Assembly: GCA_009777715.1 (NCBI GenBank)
Contig: WRLH01000008.1
Location: 1 to 64,000, forward strand
Reading direction: 5' to 3'
DNA: 64,000 nucleotides
Source: Lachnospiraceae bacterium
GTDB taxonomy: Bacteria; Bacillota; Clostridia; Lachnospirales; Lachnospiraceae
Part shown: positions 15,397-24,609 of the stretch, in pieces
How the letters are laid out: each line of letters opens with the position of its first letter
Position numbering within the stretch: position 1 is the first letter of the stretch
Notes under the pieces: model-generated
Told to the model about the DNA's origin: nothing
Seen by the model: the letters and a program-made list of their open reading frames with translations, nothing else
The model's database searches: none
Position numbers and translations under genes: made by a program

Positions 15397-16499
15397 TTCT
15401 TTATGTCATTGTTGCGTTAGCCACAATATTGGCGGCAGGTTTGATTAGGCAGCCATTAAGCCAGACGGATATGCCTTATCAAAAGACCAGATGGCAAATG
15501 CTTAATATTGCGGGGCTTATTTTTATCTTTGCTGTGCTCTTTATTACTTCGGCAATAAGGCTTAATGTCGGCAATGATTATTTCCGGTATGTTGAGTTCA
15601 TGCACCTGATTGTCCATAATGCTTATGTCCCGACCGAGCTAGGTTTTAATGGAATCGTCAGGATTATTTACGGTCTAAGCGGCTTTGAAAATTATCTTTT
15701 GGTGTTTGCCTTTTTCTCTTTTACGACTATTTTGGTTTTTATGTGGTCAATATACCGCGATAGTGAAAACTTCTGGTTTTCCTTTTTCCTGTTTATGTCT
15801 TTTGGCCTATACTTTCAGTCATTTAGTACCGTCCGCTATTATCTTGCGCTGGCAATTGCCTTATTTTCAATACCCTTTGTCCTAAGCAAGAAATGGATTC
15901 ATTTTATCCTCTTAATCCTGCTTGGAGCGGCTTTCCATAAATCGATTTTAGTCGTTTTGCCCCTTTATTTCCTTGCTTCGCTGAAATGGAAAAAATGGGC
16001 TTTGGCTGTGGCCGGATTATTTTTAACGACCCTTTTCTTTTGGCAAGATTTTTACCTAAAAATGCTGGTTTTTGTTTATCCGACTTACCGCGACACGGAC
16101 TATCTTGAGGGCGGGACAAGTATCATAAACATTATCCGCTGTGGCGGGATTCTGATATTATCGCTGCTTTACTACCGGGAAGCAGTAAAAGATAATGACC
16201 GTAACCGCTTTTATTTTTCCCTGAATATCGCCGCCCTTTTGCTTTATACTTGCGGCTCATTTATCCCGGTCATTTCCCGGATTGGTTTTTACCTTACGGC
16301 AACGCATATCTTTTTTCTGCCGGAGCTTTTAAATAAGATAGAAGACAAAAAAAAGCGGCATATTTTGACGGCTTTGGTTATTGCCGCCGGGATTTTATAT
16401 CTGGCCATCTTTTTGCTAAGGGCAAAAGAAGACGGAATCCGCTTGCTGCCGTACCAAACATTTTTATTTCATGAAATGAGTTTTCCATGGGCATATTAA
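15393..16499 (+). CDS. EpsG-family polysaccharide polymerase
   Basis: 368 residues, about ten transmembrane helices. It shows the EpsG hallmarks: RLNVGNDYFRYVEF near residue 60 and SVRYYLALAI-like STVRYYLALAIALFSIPF near 145. Family role: polymerising exopolysaccharide repeat units on the outer face. Overlaps both neighbours (4 and 13 bp), so it is in a tight operon with two transferases. Confidence 0.82.
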   Translation: MILYVIVALATILAAGLIRQPLSQTDMPYQKTRWQMLNIAGLIFIFAVLFITSAIRLNVGNDYFRYVEFMHLIVHNAYVPTELGFNGIVRIIYGLSGFENYLLVFAFFSFTTILVFMWSIYRDSENFWFSFFLFMSFGLYFQSFSTVRYYLALAIALFSIPFVLSKKWIHFILLILLGAAFHKSILVVLPLYFLASLKWKKWALAVAGLFLTTLFFWQDFYLKMLVFVYPTYRDTDYLEGGTSIINIIRCGGILILSLLYYREAVKDNDRNRFYFSLNIAALLLYTCGSFIPVISRIGFYLTATHIFFLPELLNKIEDKKKRHILTALVIAAGILYLAIFLLRAKEDGIRLLPYQTFLFHEMSFPWAY

Positions 16500-17311
16500 A
16501 ACCTTTCTTTTCAATTATTGTTGTTAGCCTAAACCCGGGTGAAAAGCTTAAGAAAACCCTGGCTAGCATTATCACGCAGACTTTTAAAGATTATGAAGTG
16601 ATTATAAAAGACGGGCTTTCGTCCGATGGGTCAGTTACGAGGTGGGCCTTAGAAAACGATGATGAGCGGGTAAAGATTTTTAAAGAAACTGACACCGGGA
16701 TTTATGAAGCAATGAACCAAGCGGTTAATAAAGCTTCGGGGCAGTTCATATATTTCCTTAATTGCGGTGATTTATTTGCTGATGAGCAGGTCCTTTTAAA
16801 AGCGCATGGTGAAATTGAAAAAGAGGATAAACCCGGCATTTTTTATGGTAATATTTTTGAGAAAACAACCGGGCAGGAGATTTTTTCAAATCCAAAGCTT
16901 AATCGTTTTGCTTGTTTCCGGAATTTGCCCTGCCACCAAGCTTGCTTTTACAAAAAAGAACTCTTGACGGAACGTCCTTTTATAGTAAAATACAAAGTAC
17001 GGGCGGATTATGAGCATTTTTTATGGTGTTATCTTGATAAAAAAACGAAAACTCATTACATTCCGCTCTTAATTGCCAGTTACGAGGGAACGGGATTTTC
17101 GGAAACAAAAGCCAATCAGAAGCTTTCAAAGCTTGAACACAAAGAGATAGTGAGTCTTTATATGAGCAAAGCTGAGATTTTTAAGTACCGTTTGATTCTT
17201 GCCTTGACTTTTTTACCTTTAAGGAGAGGGCTTGCGCGTAATAAAATAACGGCCGGGATTTACAATCAGCTTAAAAAATTAATTTATGTTACCAAAAGAG
17301 GGACGAAATGA
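16487..17311 (+). CDS. GT2 family glycosyltransferase
   Basis: 274 residues. FSIIVVSLNPGEKL, IIKDGLSSDGS, EAMNQAVNKASGQFIYFLNCGD; the DxD position reads CGD, as in the WcaA/colanic subgroup. The second half has CHQACFYKKELL and YKVRADYEHFL typical of that subgroup. Starts within the EpsG gene and ends four bases into the next. Confidence 0.85.
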   Translation: MGILKPFFSIIVVSLNPGEKLKKTLASIITQTFKDYEVIIKDGLSSDGSVTRWALENDDERVKIFKETDTGIYEAMNQAVNKASGQFIYFLNCGDLFADEQVLLKAHGEIEKEDKPGIFYGNIFEKTTGQEIFSNPKLNRFACFRNLPCHQACFYKKELLTERPFIVKYKVRADYEHFLWCYLDKKTKTHYIPLLIASYEGTGFSETKANQKLSKLEHKEIVSLYMSKAEIFKYRLILALTFLPLRRGLARNKITAGIYNQLKKLIYVTKRGTK

Positions 17312-18636
17312 AAATATTATGGTTATGCAACATCATGTTACCGGCCATCGCCAAAGAGCTAAACTTGCCTTACTCTAACCGTGAGGGCTGGTTATCGGGG
17401 CTATATGATCAATTTATTGCGGAAAATAATGAAAATGCCGAGCTTTCGATTTGCTTTCCTTATGATAACCGGGCGGCAATCAATGCAATTAATCAAAAAT
17501 TCCCGCAAGATAATTCAAATGGCGTTTTGAAATTCAAGAATGGCAGGGTGATTTGTTATGGCTTCCGTGAAAATCTGTTAACTCCAGATAAGTACGACAT
17601 CGAACTGGAAGAACAGTTAGCGGAAATTTTGGCCGATGCTTCGCCAGACCTAATCCATATTTTTGGCAGCGAATTTCCTCATGCCTTGGCCATGACAAAC
17701 GTTTGCAAGGATAAAAGCCGCATTTTGCTTTCGATTCAAGGTTTGCTTGGGAAATACGCCAAGGTTTATACCGAAGGAGTACCGCTTGATGTAGTTAAGG
17801 GTGAGACTTTCCGCGATATTGTCAAACATGATTCAATTGCCCAGCAGCAAAAGAAATTCATGAAGCGGGCGAAACACGAGCAATTATTATTTGCTTTGGT
17901 AAAGCACGTTTCGGGTCGGACGCAGTTTGACCGTGAAGCCGCACTTGAGCTAAATCCCAATGTGAAATATCACCATCATAATGAAAGTATGCGCGAAAGT
18001 TTTTACCAAGGACGCTGGGATAATGCAAATTGTGAGCCTTACAGCATTTTCATAAGCCAAGGCGATTACCCAATCAAGGGATTGCATTATATGTTAGAAG
18101 CGATGCCGATTATTTTCCTAAGATATCCGGAAGCGCATTTATACGTTGCTGGCAACGATATTATTGGCGATACAAGCCATCTGGACATGATGAATGTTTT
18201 AAAGAAAAGAGTCAGCATTTCATCATATGGAAAATATTTGAAATCGCTCATTTTGTCCCACCAGCTTGAGGACAACATTACCATGCTTGGCCCGCTTAAT
18301 GAAAGTGAAATGAAAGAGCAGTTTTTAAGGAGCAGCGTTTTTGTCTGCCCCTCGGTTATTGAAAATTCGCCCAATTCGGTATGTGAAGCAATGCTTCTGG
18401 GGATGCCGGTGGTTGCGGCCGCGGTTGGCGGAATCCCCAGCCTCATTAGTGACGGCAAGGATGGGTTGCTTTATGAGCCGGGTAATGTCCGTGACCTTGT
18501 CGGGGCGGTCGAAATTGCCTGGGATTTGGAAAATACCAAAATTATCGGGGCGGCCGCGGCCGAGCGGGCAAAAAAAACCCACAACCGCATTTTAAATTAC
18601 ATGAGATTGTGGGAAATATATGAGGAAATAGTGTGA
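17308..18636 (+). CDS. GT4 family glycosyltransferase
   Basis: 442 residues, GT-B fold. The N-terminal acceptor domain begins KILWLCNIMLPAIAKELN and contains HIFGSEFPHALAM. The C-terminal donor domain has FISQGDYPIKGLHYML, the ENSPNSVCEAMLLGMPVVA motif (E-x7-E) and GGIPSLISDGKDGLLYEPGN. The final residues and the stop codon fall inside the dispersed two-palindrome repeat that begins at 18631. Confidence 0.88.
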   Translation: MKILWLCNIMLPAIAKELNLPYSNREGWLSGLYDQFIAENNENAELSICFPYDNRAAINAINQKFPQDNSNGVLKFKNGRVICYGFRENLLTPDKYDIELEEQLAEILADASPDLIHIFGSEFPHALAMTNVCKDKSRILLSIQGLLGKYAKVYTEGVPLDVVKGETFRDIVKHDSIAQQQKKFMKRAKHEQLLFALVKHVSGRTQFDREAALELNPNVKYHHHNESMRESFYQGRWDNANCEPYSIFISQGDYPIKGLHYMLEAMPIIFLRYPEAHLYVAGNDIIGDTSHLDMMNVLKKRVSISSYGKYLKSLILSHQLEDNITMLGPLNESEMKEQFLRSSVFVCPSVIENSPNSVCEAMLLGMPVVAAAVGGIPSLISDGKDGLLYEPGNVRDLVGAVEIAWDLENTKIIGAAAAERAKKTHNRILNYMRLWEIYEEIV

Positions 18637-18693
18637 AAATTAAAATTTCCACTTTTTATTTAAGCAGTTTCACAAGCTCCGCTTGTGAAATGC
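18631..18693 (+). repeat. Two-palindrome dispersed repeat, copy 1
   Basis: Palindrome 1 (18633-18652, GTGAAAATT-AA-AATTTCCAC, one mismatch) and palindrome 2 (18668-18690, TTTCACAAG-CTCCG-CTTGTGAAA, perfect). Inverted copies occur at 34527-34572 and 53991-54044. The stop codon of the preceding GT4 gene is within the repeat. Confidence 0.9.
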
Positions 18694-18733
18694 AAGGGGT
18701 TTAATGTAATTAAAAAATGCAGGGGTTTAATGT
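18691..18733 (+). repeat. Duplicated RBS-start segment
   Basis: TGCAAGGGGTTTAATGT (18691-18707) is repeated as TGCAGGGGTTTAATGT (18718-18733). The second copy gives the SD and GTG start of the next gene; the first holds an ATG followed at once by TAA. Confidence 0.8.
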
Positions 18734-19889
18734 GACAATCACTTTTATCTCAAACTACATAAACCACCACCAGCTTCCTTTTTGTGACGCTTTGTCATGC
18801 TTGCTTGGTGACGGTTTTTGTTTTGTCCAGACCGAAGCGATGGAAGAAGAACGGCTTAAGATGGGCTGGAGCAATACAGGGGAGAAACGAACATATGTTC
18901 GACAATTTGCCCAGGAAGAAGAACAGATCTTAGCTTTAATTAATGATAGCGATATTGTTTTGGCGGGCTGGTTTGAGGAAATAAAGATCGAAAACGCAGT
19001 CCAGGCAAGAATAAAGAACAATAAAATCGTCTTCCGCAGCAGTGAACGGATATACCGGAGCGGAAGATGGAAGTTTATTTCACCGCGGGGCTTAATCCGC
19101 AAATTTAAAGAACATACCCGCCATCGTAATAAGAATTATTATTTGCTATGCGCCGGGGCATATGTTGCCGATGATTTCCGGCTGGTTCTTGCTTATCCCG
19201 GCAAAAAATACCGCTGGGGTTATTTTCCCAAGACAGTTTCTTACGGCGAGGAATTATGGCGGCAAAAAAATAATGCCAAGGCAGTTAAAATTTGCTGGGC
19301 GGGGCGGTTTATCCCCTTAAAGCACCCGGAGTATATGATCCGCTTGGCTAGTGATTTGAAAAAACGCAGTCATTCGTTTATGATCAATATGATTGGCGCG
19401 GGCGATAGCGAAAATGATATCAAGAAACAGGCTTTTAAGAGCGGTGTCCTAGAATCAATGACCTTTCACGGGGCTTGTCCGCCGGAAAAAGTCCGTGCAA
19501 TGATGGAAAGCTCCCATATCCATGTTTTTACCAGTGATTACCGTGAGGGCTGGGGGGCAGTTCTTAATGAAGCAATGAATAGCGGCTGTGCTGTTGTGGC
19601 AAGTGAAGAAGCCGGGGCGACCCGGTATCTGGTTACAGACGGTGTCAACGGCTTTTCTTATCCAAACAATAAATACGAAAAAATGCGGGACCTGGTCTTG
19701 GAGCTAATCGAAAACCCCGGACGGCGGGAAAAGATGGGCCGCAATGCTTATAAGACCATTACGGAAACTTGGAATGCCGAAAAAGCAGCCGGGGAGCTGG
19801 TGCGTGTCTGCAATGATGTCTTAAGGGGGGGCGATATAGTCCCGGCTAAAGAAGGGCCATTAAGTATTCATAGCAATCGCCATTCGTAA
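18732..19889 (+). CDS. GT4 family glycosyltransferase
   Basis: About 385 residues. Start chosen at GTG 18732 (MTITFISNYINHHQLPFCDAL) because AGGGG lies six bases before it; the ATG at 18717 has no SD. Donor-domain motifs: VKICWAGRFIPLKHPEYM, TFHGACPPEKVRAMM, FTSDYREGWGAVLNEAMNSG (E-x7-E) and VNGFSYP. Last gene of the plus-strand run; it meets the convergent membrane-protein gene 10 bp later with no clear terminator. Confidence 0.85.
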   Translation: MTITFISNYINHHQLPFCDALSCLLGDGFCFVQTEAMEEERLKMGWSNTGEKRTYVRQFAQEEEQILALINDSDIVLAGWFEEIKIENAVQARIKNNKIVFRSSERIYRSGRWKFISPRGLIRKFKEHTRHRNKNYYLLCAGAYVADDFRLVLAYPGKKYRWGYFPKTVSYGEELWRQKNNAKAVKICWAGRFIPLKHPEYMIRLASDLKKRSHSFMINMIGAGDSENDIKKQAFKSGVLESMTFHGACPPEKVRAMMESSHIHVFTSDYREGWGAVLNEAMNSGCAVVASEEAGATRYLVTDGVNGFSYPNNKYEKMRDLVLELIENPGRREKMGRNAYKTITETWNAEKAAGELVRVCNDVLRGGDIVPAKEGPLSIHSNRHS

Positions 19890-19899
19890 TATGCAGTCC

Positions 19900-21414
19900 C
19901 TATCTGATCTGGGCAAAGCTGTTCTGATAATAAATAAAGTCAGCAAAATAAGCATAGATATCACTATCAGCTGGAAGCTCATTAAGCCGCTCTTTCATGC
20001 CGGGGATAAAGATATATATTTCTTGGTATTCGCTGTACTCGGCCCAAAAACTAGCCAAATCATCAGCTTCCACATTAACGACATGAAGATTGTCCCGCAT
20101 AAAAAGCGGGTGGATAGTGTCACCCCACAAAACCAAAGCCCCATCGGGAATGCCAGCATAGGTGCTAAGGGTAAGCTCTTTTGTCTGCTGATAACCGGAA
20201 GTGCCTTGAAGCCTTGGCGAAATAACTAGCGCAACTAAAATAAAGCCGGATAAGCAAACGGCAGGAATGATTTTTCCGCTATATTTGCTTGCGAAAGTGG
20301 TTATTTTGGGATTGCGGGCAAGCAATCCGATAAAGCCAACAAATACTAACGCGCTGCCGGGGAACAAGAGGCGGTAACCGAACTCGTCAAAATCGGAAGC
20401 AAAGCGCATTACGATGATTGAAAGCCAGTAAATAAGTCCAATGCTTAAAAAGCTAAGTGAGGTGATGATGTTTTTTTCACGGGCAAAAATCGCCTGTTTG
20501 CTTTTGGGAATCGCATAAGCAAAAAACCCGATTAAGGCAAACCATAATAGTAAAGAAAGCCTGACCGTGCCAACCGAAAAGAAAGTATCAAAAACATAAT
20601 CCATTTCGATTAAGATGGCCCGGTACAAATCCAAAAATATTTCCCTTGCCGGGCCGGGCGGTACGCGGGGAATCCCAGTCATATGCCCCGATTGCCTAAG
20701 GTTTAGAAAGAGGTAGGCAATGATAAAAAGGCTTGCTAAAATGCCGGAAAAGGAAAGATAGATAAGCCGTTTCGCGGCGGTTTTACATTTTCTTTTAATA
20801 ATCTGGTAAAGATTAAAGAGCCATAATAAAGCAACAACAATCAGGGCAAACGCACCAATATAGCGGGTGAGGAAAAGAAGCAAAACGATAAATGTAAGTT
20901 TGACATAATGGGAAAGAGGGGCATTATCCGCCGTAATGATGTCACAAGCTGTAAAAGCAAGCAAAATCAGCGCAAGGATAAAAACCGTTTCACTCCAAGT
21001 ATAAAAGAAAATATAGCGGAAGCCGACATTCAGCATTAATAGCGCATAAAGCCAAGCGGTTTTCCCAAAGCGTTTGTAAAATAAAATCCCAATAATCCAG
21101 ACAATGATGATGGAGAGAATTTTTGAGGCAAAATAAATTTCTGCCCGCGTAATGAACGCAACAACGGCAATCAAAGCCGGATATCCGATGGGCCAAGCGG
21201 CAAACCATTCCGGATAGACATAAAAGCCATTGCCCTTAAGGATTTCCCGCGCTGCCCTAAGGTAATGGGCGCTGTCGGGGCTGATATAGGAAAGGTCAAA
21301 ATAAGCGCGGCTTAAAATGCTAATCGTTACGCACGCCATAATGACGACCAGAATCAGGTTTTCGGAAGTGAACTTAAAAAGCTGGCTAAAAGCAGTTGAT
21401 ATTTTATTACGCAT
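19900..21414 (-). CDS. Multi-pass membrane GT-C type glycosyltransferase (GT39/ArnT-like)
   Basis: 504 residues with about ten to twelve transmembrane helices. The first extracytoplasmic loop has YISPDSAHYLRAAREI, the acidic motif of the GT-C fold, followed by AWPIGYPALIA. A soluble C-terminal domain follows the last helix. GT-C enzymes use polyprenyl-phosphate sugars on the outer membrane face; the GT2 gene just upstream (overlap 8 bp) is the natural supplier. Acceptor unknown. Confidence 0.7.
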   Translation of the reverse strand: MRNKISTAFSQLFKFTSENLILVVIMACVTISILSRAYFDLSYISPDSAHYLRAAREILKGNGFYVYPEWFAAWPIGYPALIAVVAFITRAEIYFASKILSIIIVWIIGILFYKRFGKTAWLYALLMLNVGFRYIFFYTWSETVFILALILLAFTACDIITADNAPLSHYVKLTFIVLLLFLTRYIGAFALIVVALLWLFNLYQIIKRKCKTAAKRLIYLSFSGILASLFIIAYLFLNLRQSGHMTGIPRVPPGPAREIFLDLYRAILIEMDYVFDTFFSVGTVRLSLLLWFALIGFFAYAIPKSKQAIFAREKNIITSLSFLSIGLIYWLSIIVMRFASDFDEFGYRLLFPGSALVFVGFIGLLARNPKITTFASKYSGKIIPAVCLSGFILVALVISPRLQGTSGYQQTKELTLSTYAGIPDGALVLWGDTIHPLFMRDNLHVVNVEADDLASFWAEYSEYQEIYIFIPGMKERLNELPADSDIYAYFADFIYYQNSFAQIR

Positions 21415-22159
21415 TAGGCTTTTCCTTACTCCAGATATTTTCTTTTTTCATGAACCTTACCCGGAAGCCGGTCCGGAAATAGCGGAAATTTTCCCAAAAC
21501 CCATTTTGGGATTCGCCCTCGGTCCGTGATTCCCATTTCCCCGGGATTTCGTTAATTTTTACCCCCAGGCGAATTGGCTTAAGGGCTGTTTCCAAGAAAA
21601 AAGGGTGCTTTGTCTCTTCCCAATTGATTGACCGCATAAGGCTGGTGGGGAAAATGCGGTAGCCATAAGTAAGGTCGGTGCATTTTGACAAAAACAAAAG
21701 GGCGATCAGCTTTTCAAAAATATAATTGGCTACTAATTTGACGGGGGAGTAACCAGTAAAGCTGCCCCCTTTAATCCATCTTGAAACAGTAACGATTCCA
21801 TCTGGGTTCTTTTTTTCTTCCGCAATCATTTGCGAGACCAAATTGGGGGCGGTTTCCAAATCACTTGACATGACAATGAAATGGCTTCCTTTGACGAGGA
21901 AAAAGGCTTCGCGGAAAGCCATCCCAACAAAGGGTTCTTTCTGGAAATAGATTTCGACCGGGATGCCTAAGTTCATAACTTTAATGCTTTCGGCAGTTTT
22001 AATGCTTTCGGGTGTGGTTTTATTGCATAAAACAATAAAAAATTCACAAAGATCTGCTTTATCGCAGGTCTCTAAAATCGTGTTTACAGTTTCTGTCATT
22101 GAGTATGTTTCATTGATTGCTGGTAATATAATCGATACCGACTCAAATTTGTTTGCCAT
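21407..22159 (-). CDS. GT2 family glycosyltransferase
   Basis: 250 residues. SVSIILPAINETYSMTETV, then HFIVMSSDLETAPN (DxD-like SDLE) and TYGYRIFPTSLM, resembling polyprenol-phosphate-sugar synthases without the C-terminal membrane helices. Overlaps the GT-C gene that follows it on the minus strand. The pair probably works together in adding one sugar outside the cell (inference). Confidence 0.8.
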   Translation of the reverse strand: MANKFESVSIILPAINETYSMTETVNTILETCDKADLCEFFIVLCNKTTPESIKTAESIKVMNLGIPVEIYFQKEPFVGMAFREAFFLVKGSHFIVMSSDLETAPNLVSQMIAEEKKNPDGIVTVSRWIKGGSFTGYSPVKLVANYIFEKLIALLFLSKCTDLTYGYRIFPTSLMRSINWEETKHPFFLETALKPIRLGVKINEIPGKWESRTEGESQNGFWENFRYFRTGFRVRFMKKENIWSKEKPNA

Positions 22160-22190
22160 ATAAAAATCATTTTCCTTATATTTTTCTGGG

Positions 22191-23384
22191 TTATTTTCCC
22201 AGCATTTTCTTGGCTAGCTCAATCCCGCGGGTAACAGCAAGATCCGAGTTCATATGCTCCCATTCTCCCCAACGCCCAAGCCCGATGATATTAAGTCTTT
22301 TCGCTTCCGCGAGGATTTCAGCAATCGCCTTTGGTTTATTAAGGGTGTTAAGGGGATAGGAATACTTGTTTTCCCAATGAGCCTTACTAGGGTTTTTCCG
22401 CCTTTTACTGTTAGTTTCGGTCCAATATCCTGTTGCACCGCTGACGATATTGTCCCGGTTGACAATGCGGTGGTATGGCAAATCAAGATCGGCATAATAT
22501 GTCCAATGGGTTTCCCGGTCAGCACTTGGCAAGGGCTGATAATCAATATCAACCGATGTATACTTTAACTCTTTGATTCTGTTTTTCAGCGAATCAGTAA
22601 GCTCGTTTGGAAATTCGTGCCACGGTGCGGTATTGATGATATAGTCGGCCTGATACTCATTATTTACTTTAAGGCTATCGGCTTCAAGATAATTGACAAG
22701 ATAATTATAGCGGATATGCTCTTTTATCGTTGCGGCGATACGCAGGAAAACCTCGCCATAACCAGTTTTTTTCGGATAATAAAAGCGGGCGTGGGGTAAA
22801 GTGCCGCTTGGGGCGCGGTTTAAACAGCTTAATAAAGTTTCCCGGAATGAAACATCGGGCAGCTTGTAAAGCCAGTATGTCCCAAGCTCATTAAGATCAT
22901 CCAGTGACCAAAGTTTTTCGTTGTAAGGGAGCATATATGTTTTGGCAATGATATCACCAAATTTCCAGTAAATCCAGTCTTTGAACTTTTCCGGGATTGG
23001 CTGGTCTTTCCGGTGCTGGACTTGTGAGATGGACTCAAGATAATCAAGCTGGAGTTCTAAGGGGAACTGCCAGATATTTGCTTCAAGCGGGTAACTGACG
23101 CTATGCTCGCCGACAACAGTTTTGGTAATCCGCTCATAAACGTTCCATTCTTCCTCCGGCATATATGAAAATAAAAAATCAAGGGCGGGTTTGTTGCGGA
23201 CATCTAAAATATGGCCGCCGCCAATGTCAATTGGGGCCCCGTCATAAATGGTGCTGCGGCACAATCCGCCGCTTTCTTTTTCTTTTTCGAGAATAACAAA
23301 GGAATCCTCGCCATTTGCTTTTAAGGTTGCGGCAAAGCTTAACCCGGCTGCCCCTGCCCCAATGATAATGTATTTTAGCTTCAT
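22191..23384 (-). CDS. FAD-dependent amine-oxidase/UDP-galactopyranose-mutase-like protein
   Basis: 397 residues. Dinucleotide-binding motif YIIIGAGAAGLSFAATL with the ADP-ribose Glu in VILEKEKESGGLCRS, then DIGGGHILDV. TGYGEVFLRIA and a C-terminal GLGRWGEWEHMNSDLAV complete the FAD fold. Relatives in glycan loci are annotated protoporphyrinogen-oxidase-like or UDP-galactopyranose mutase-like; the exact reaction cannot be told. SD GAGG before the ATG. Divergent from pseB across a 136-bp promoter region. Confidence 0.7.
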   Translation of the reverse strand: MKLKYIIIGAGAAGLSFAATLKANGEDSFVILEKEKESGGLCRSTIYDGAPIDIGGGHILDVRNKPALDFLFSYMPEEEWNVYERITKTVVGEHSVSYPLEANIWQFPLELQLDYLESISQVQHRKDQPIPEKFKDWIYWKFGDIIAKTYMLPYNEKLWSLDDLNELGTYWLYKLPDVSFRETLLSCLNRAPSGTLPHARFYYPKKTGYGEVFLRIAATIKEHIRYNYLVNYLEADSLKVNNEYQADYIINTAPWHEFPNELTDSLKNRIKELKYTSVDIDYQPLPSADRETHWTYYADLDLPYHRIVNRDNIVSGATGYWTETNSKRRKNPSKAHWENKYSYPLNTLNKPKAIAEILAEAKRLNIIGLGRWGEWEHMNSDLAVTRGIELAKKMLGK

Positions 23385-23456
23385 GTTAATATCCTCGCTA
23401 TAATTCTACATTATAAAAAAAATAAATGCAAGGAATGTTGGCAATGAAATGAACTG

Positions 23457-23485
23457 TTTACAACCGGAATGAGAGATGATATAAT
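23457..23485 (+). promoter_or_regulatory. pseB promoter
   Basis: -35 TTTACA (23457-23462), 17-bp spacer, extended -10 TGATATAAT (23477-23485). Leader of about 29 nt with SD CGGAG before the pseB ATG. Confidence 0.8.
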
Positions 23486-23520
23486 TACATTGTTCTTAAA
23501 GCATAAACTACGGAGAAAAA

Positions 23521-24516
23521 ATGTTAACCAACAAAACTATCCTTATTACAGGTGGGACAGGCTCATTTGGCAAAAGCTTTACCAGATATGCCCTAAAGCA
23601 TTACAACCCCCAAAAAATCATTATTTACTCCCGCGACGAGTATAAGCATTTCGTGATGGCAAACGAGCTTTCGGAATATTCCGACCGCTTGCGCTTTTTT
23701 ATCGGTGACGTCCGCGACAAAGAAAGATTAAAACGCGCTTTTGAGGGAGTTGACTATGTTATCCATGCTGCCGCGCTGAAACAAGTCCCGGCCTGTGAGT
23801 ACAATCCCAATGAAGCAATCAAGACCAATATCCACGGGGCCGAGAATGTCATTGATTCCGCCCTTGATACCGGAGTCAAAAGAGTAGTGGCCTTGTCAAC
23901 CGACAAAGCGGTGAACCCGGTTAACTTATACGGCGGGACGAAATTGGTCTCGGACAAACTTTTTATTGCGGCCAATGCTTACGCTGGCAATAAAGATATC
24001 AATTTTTCTATCGTCCGTTATGGCAATGTGGCCGGAAGCCGCGGTTCTGTTATCCCCTATTTTGACAGCTTGATAAAAGAAGGGAAAAAAGAACTTCCGA
24101 TTACCGACAAAAGGATGACAAGATTCTGGATTAGCCTTACCGAAGGGGTGCAGCTTGTGGTTAAGGCTTTGGAAGAGGCGACTGGCGGGGAAACTTTTAT
24201 CAGCAAGATTCCCTCGTTTAAAGTGACTGATTTGGCGGAAGCAATGCTTCCTGGCTGCCAGATGTCCGAGATTGGCATCCGCCCCGGCGAAAAGCTCCAT
24301 GAAATCATGGTCACGGTTGAAGATTCCATGACTACTTATGAATTTGATAAGCATTTTATTGTTTATCCCCAAGTCATTTGGAATGATAAGCAAAGAATAA
24401 ACCCAGCGGGAAAGAAAGTCCCTGACGGTTTCGCATATAGCTCAGACAATAATAATGAATGGCTTAATGTTGAAATGCTTAAAGAAATGGTTAAAACCGT
24501 CGAATTTGAAAAGTAG
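23521..24516 (+). CDS. pseB: UDP-GlcNAc 4,6-dehydratase (inverting), Pse pathway step 1
   Basis: 331 residues, extended SDR. NAD motif ITGGTGSFGKS; catalytic LSTDKAVNPVNLYGGTK keeps the Tyr-x3-Lys of the C5-inverting PseB/FlaA1 type (retaining enzymes have Met there). RYGNVAGSRGSVIPYF and RPGEKLHE are family blocks. The product is UDP-2-acetamido-2,6-dideoxy-beta-L-arabino-hexos-4-ulose. First gene of the Pse cluster with its own promoter; pseC is one gene further on. Confidence 0.92.
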   Translation: MLTNKTILITGGTGSFGKSFTRYALKHYNPQKIIIYSRDEYKHFVMANELSEYSDRLRFFIGDVRDKERLKRAFEGVDYVIHAAALKQVPACEYNPNEAIKTNIHGAENVIDSALDTGVKRVVALSTDKAVNPVNLYGGTKLVSDKLFIAANAYAGNKDINFSIVRYGNVAGSRGSVIPYFDSLIKEGKKELPITDKRMTRFWISLTEGVQLVVKALEEATGGETFISKIPSFKVTDLAEAMLPGCQMSEIGIRPGEKLHEIMVTVEDSMTTYEFDKHFIVYPQVIWNDKQRINPAGKKVPDGFAYSSDNNNEWLNVEMLKEMVKTVEFEK

Positions 24517-24552
24517 TAATATAAAAAATATAAAATACGAAAGATAAAACCA

Positions 24553-24592
24553 ACTTGCCGACTTGCAAACTCGCAAGCTCGCAAACTTGCGC
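24553..24592 (+). repeat. Five tandem 8-bp units
   Basis: ACTTGCCG, ACTTGCAA, ACTCGCAA, GCTCGCAA, ACTTGCGC in a row, just before the SD of the LytTR gene. Microsatellite-like and therefore length-variable in principle. Confidence 0.85.
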
Positions 24593-24609
24593 GTAGGGGA
24601 GTGAGGGGG

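Noticed and set aside
19891..20229. 112-codon plus-strand frame
   Set aside because: Lies wholly within the well-supported minus-strand membrane transferase gene and resembles no family.
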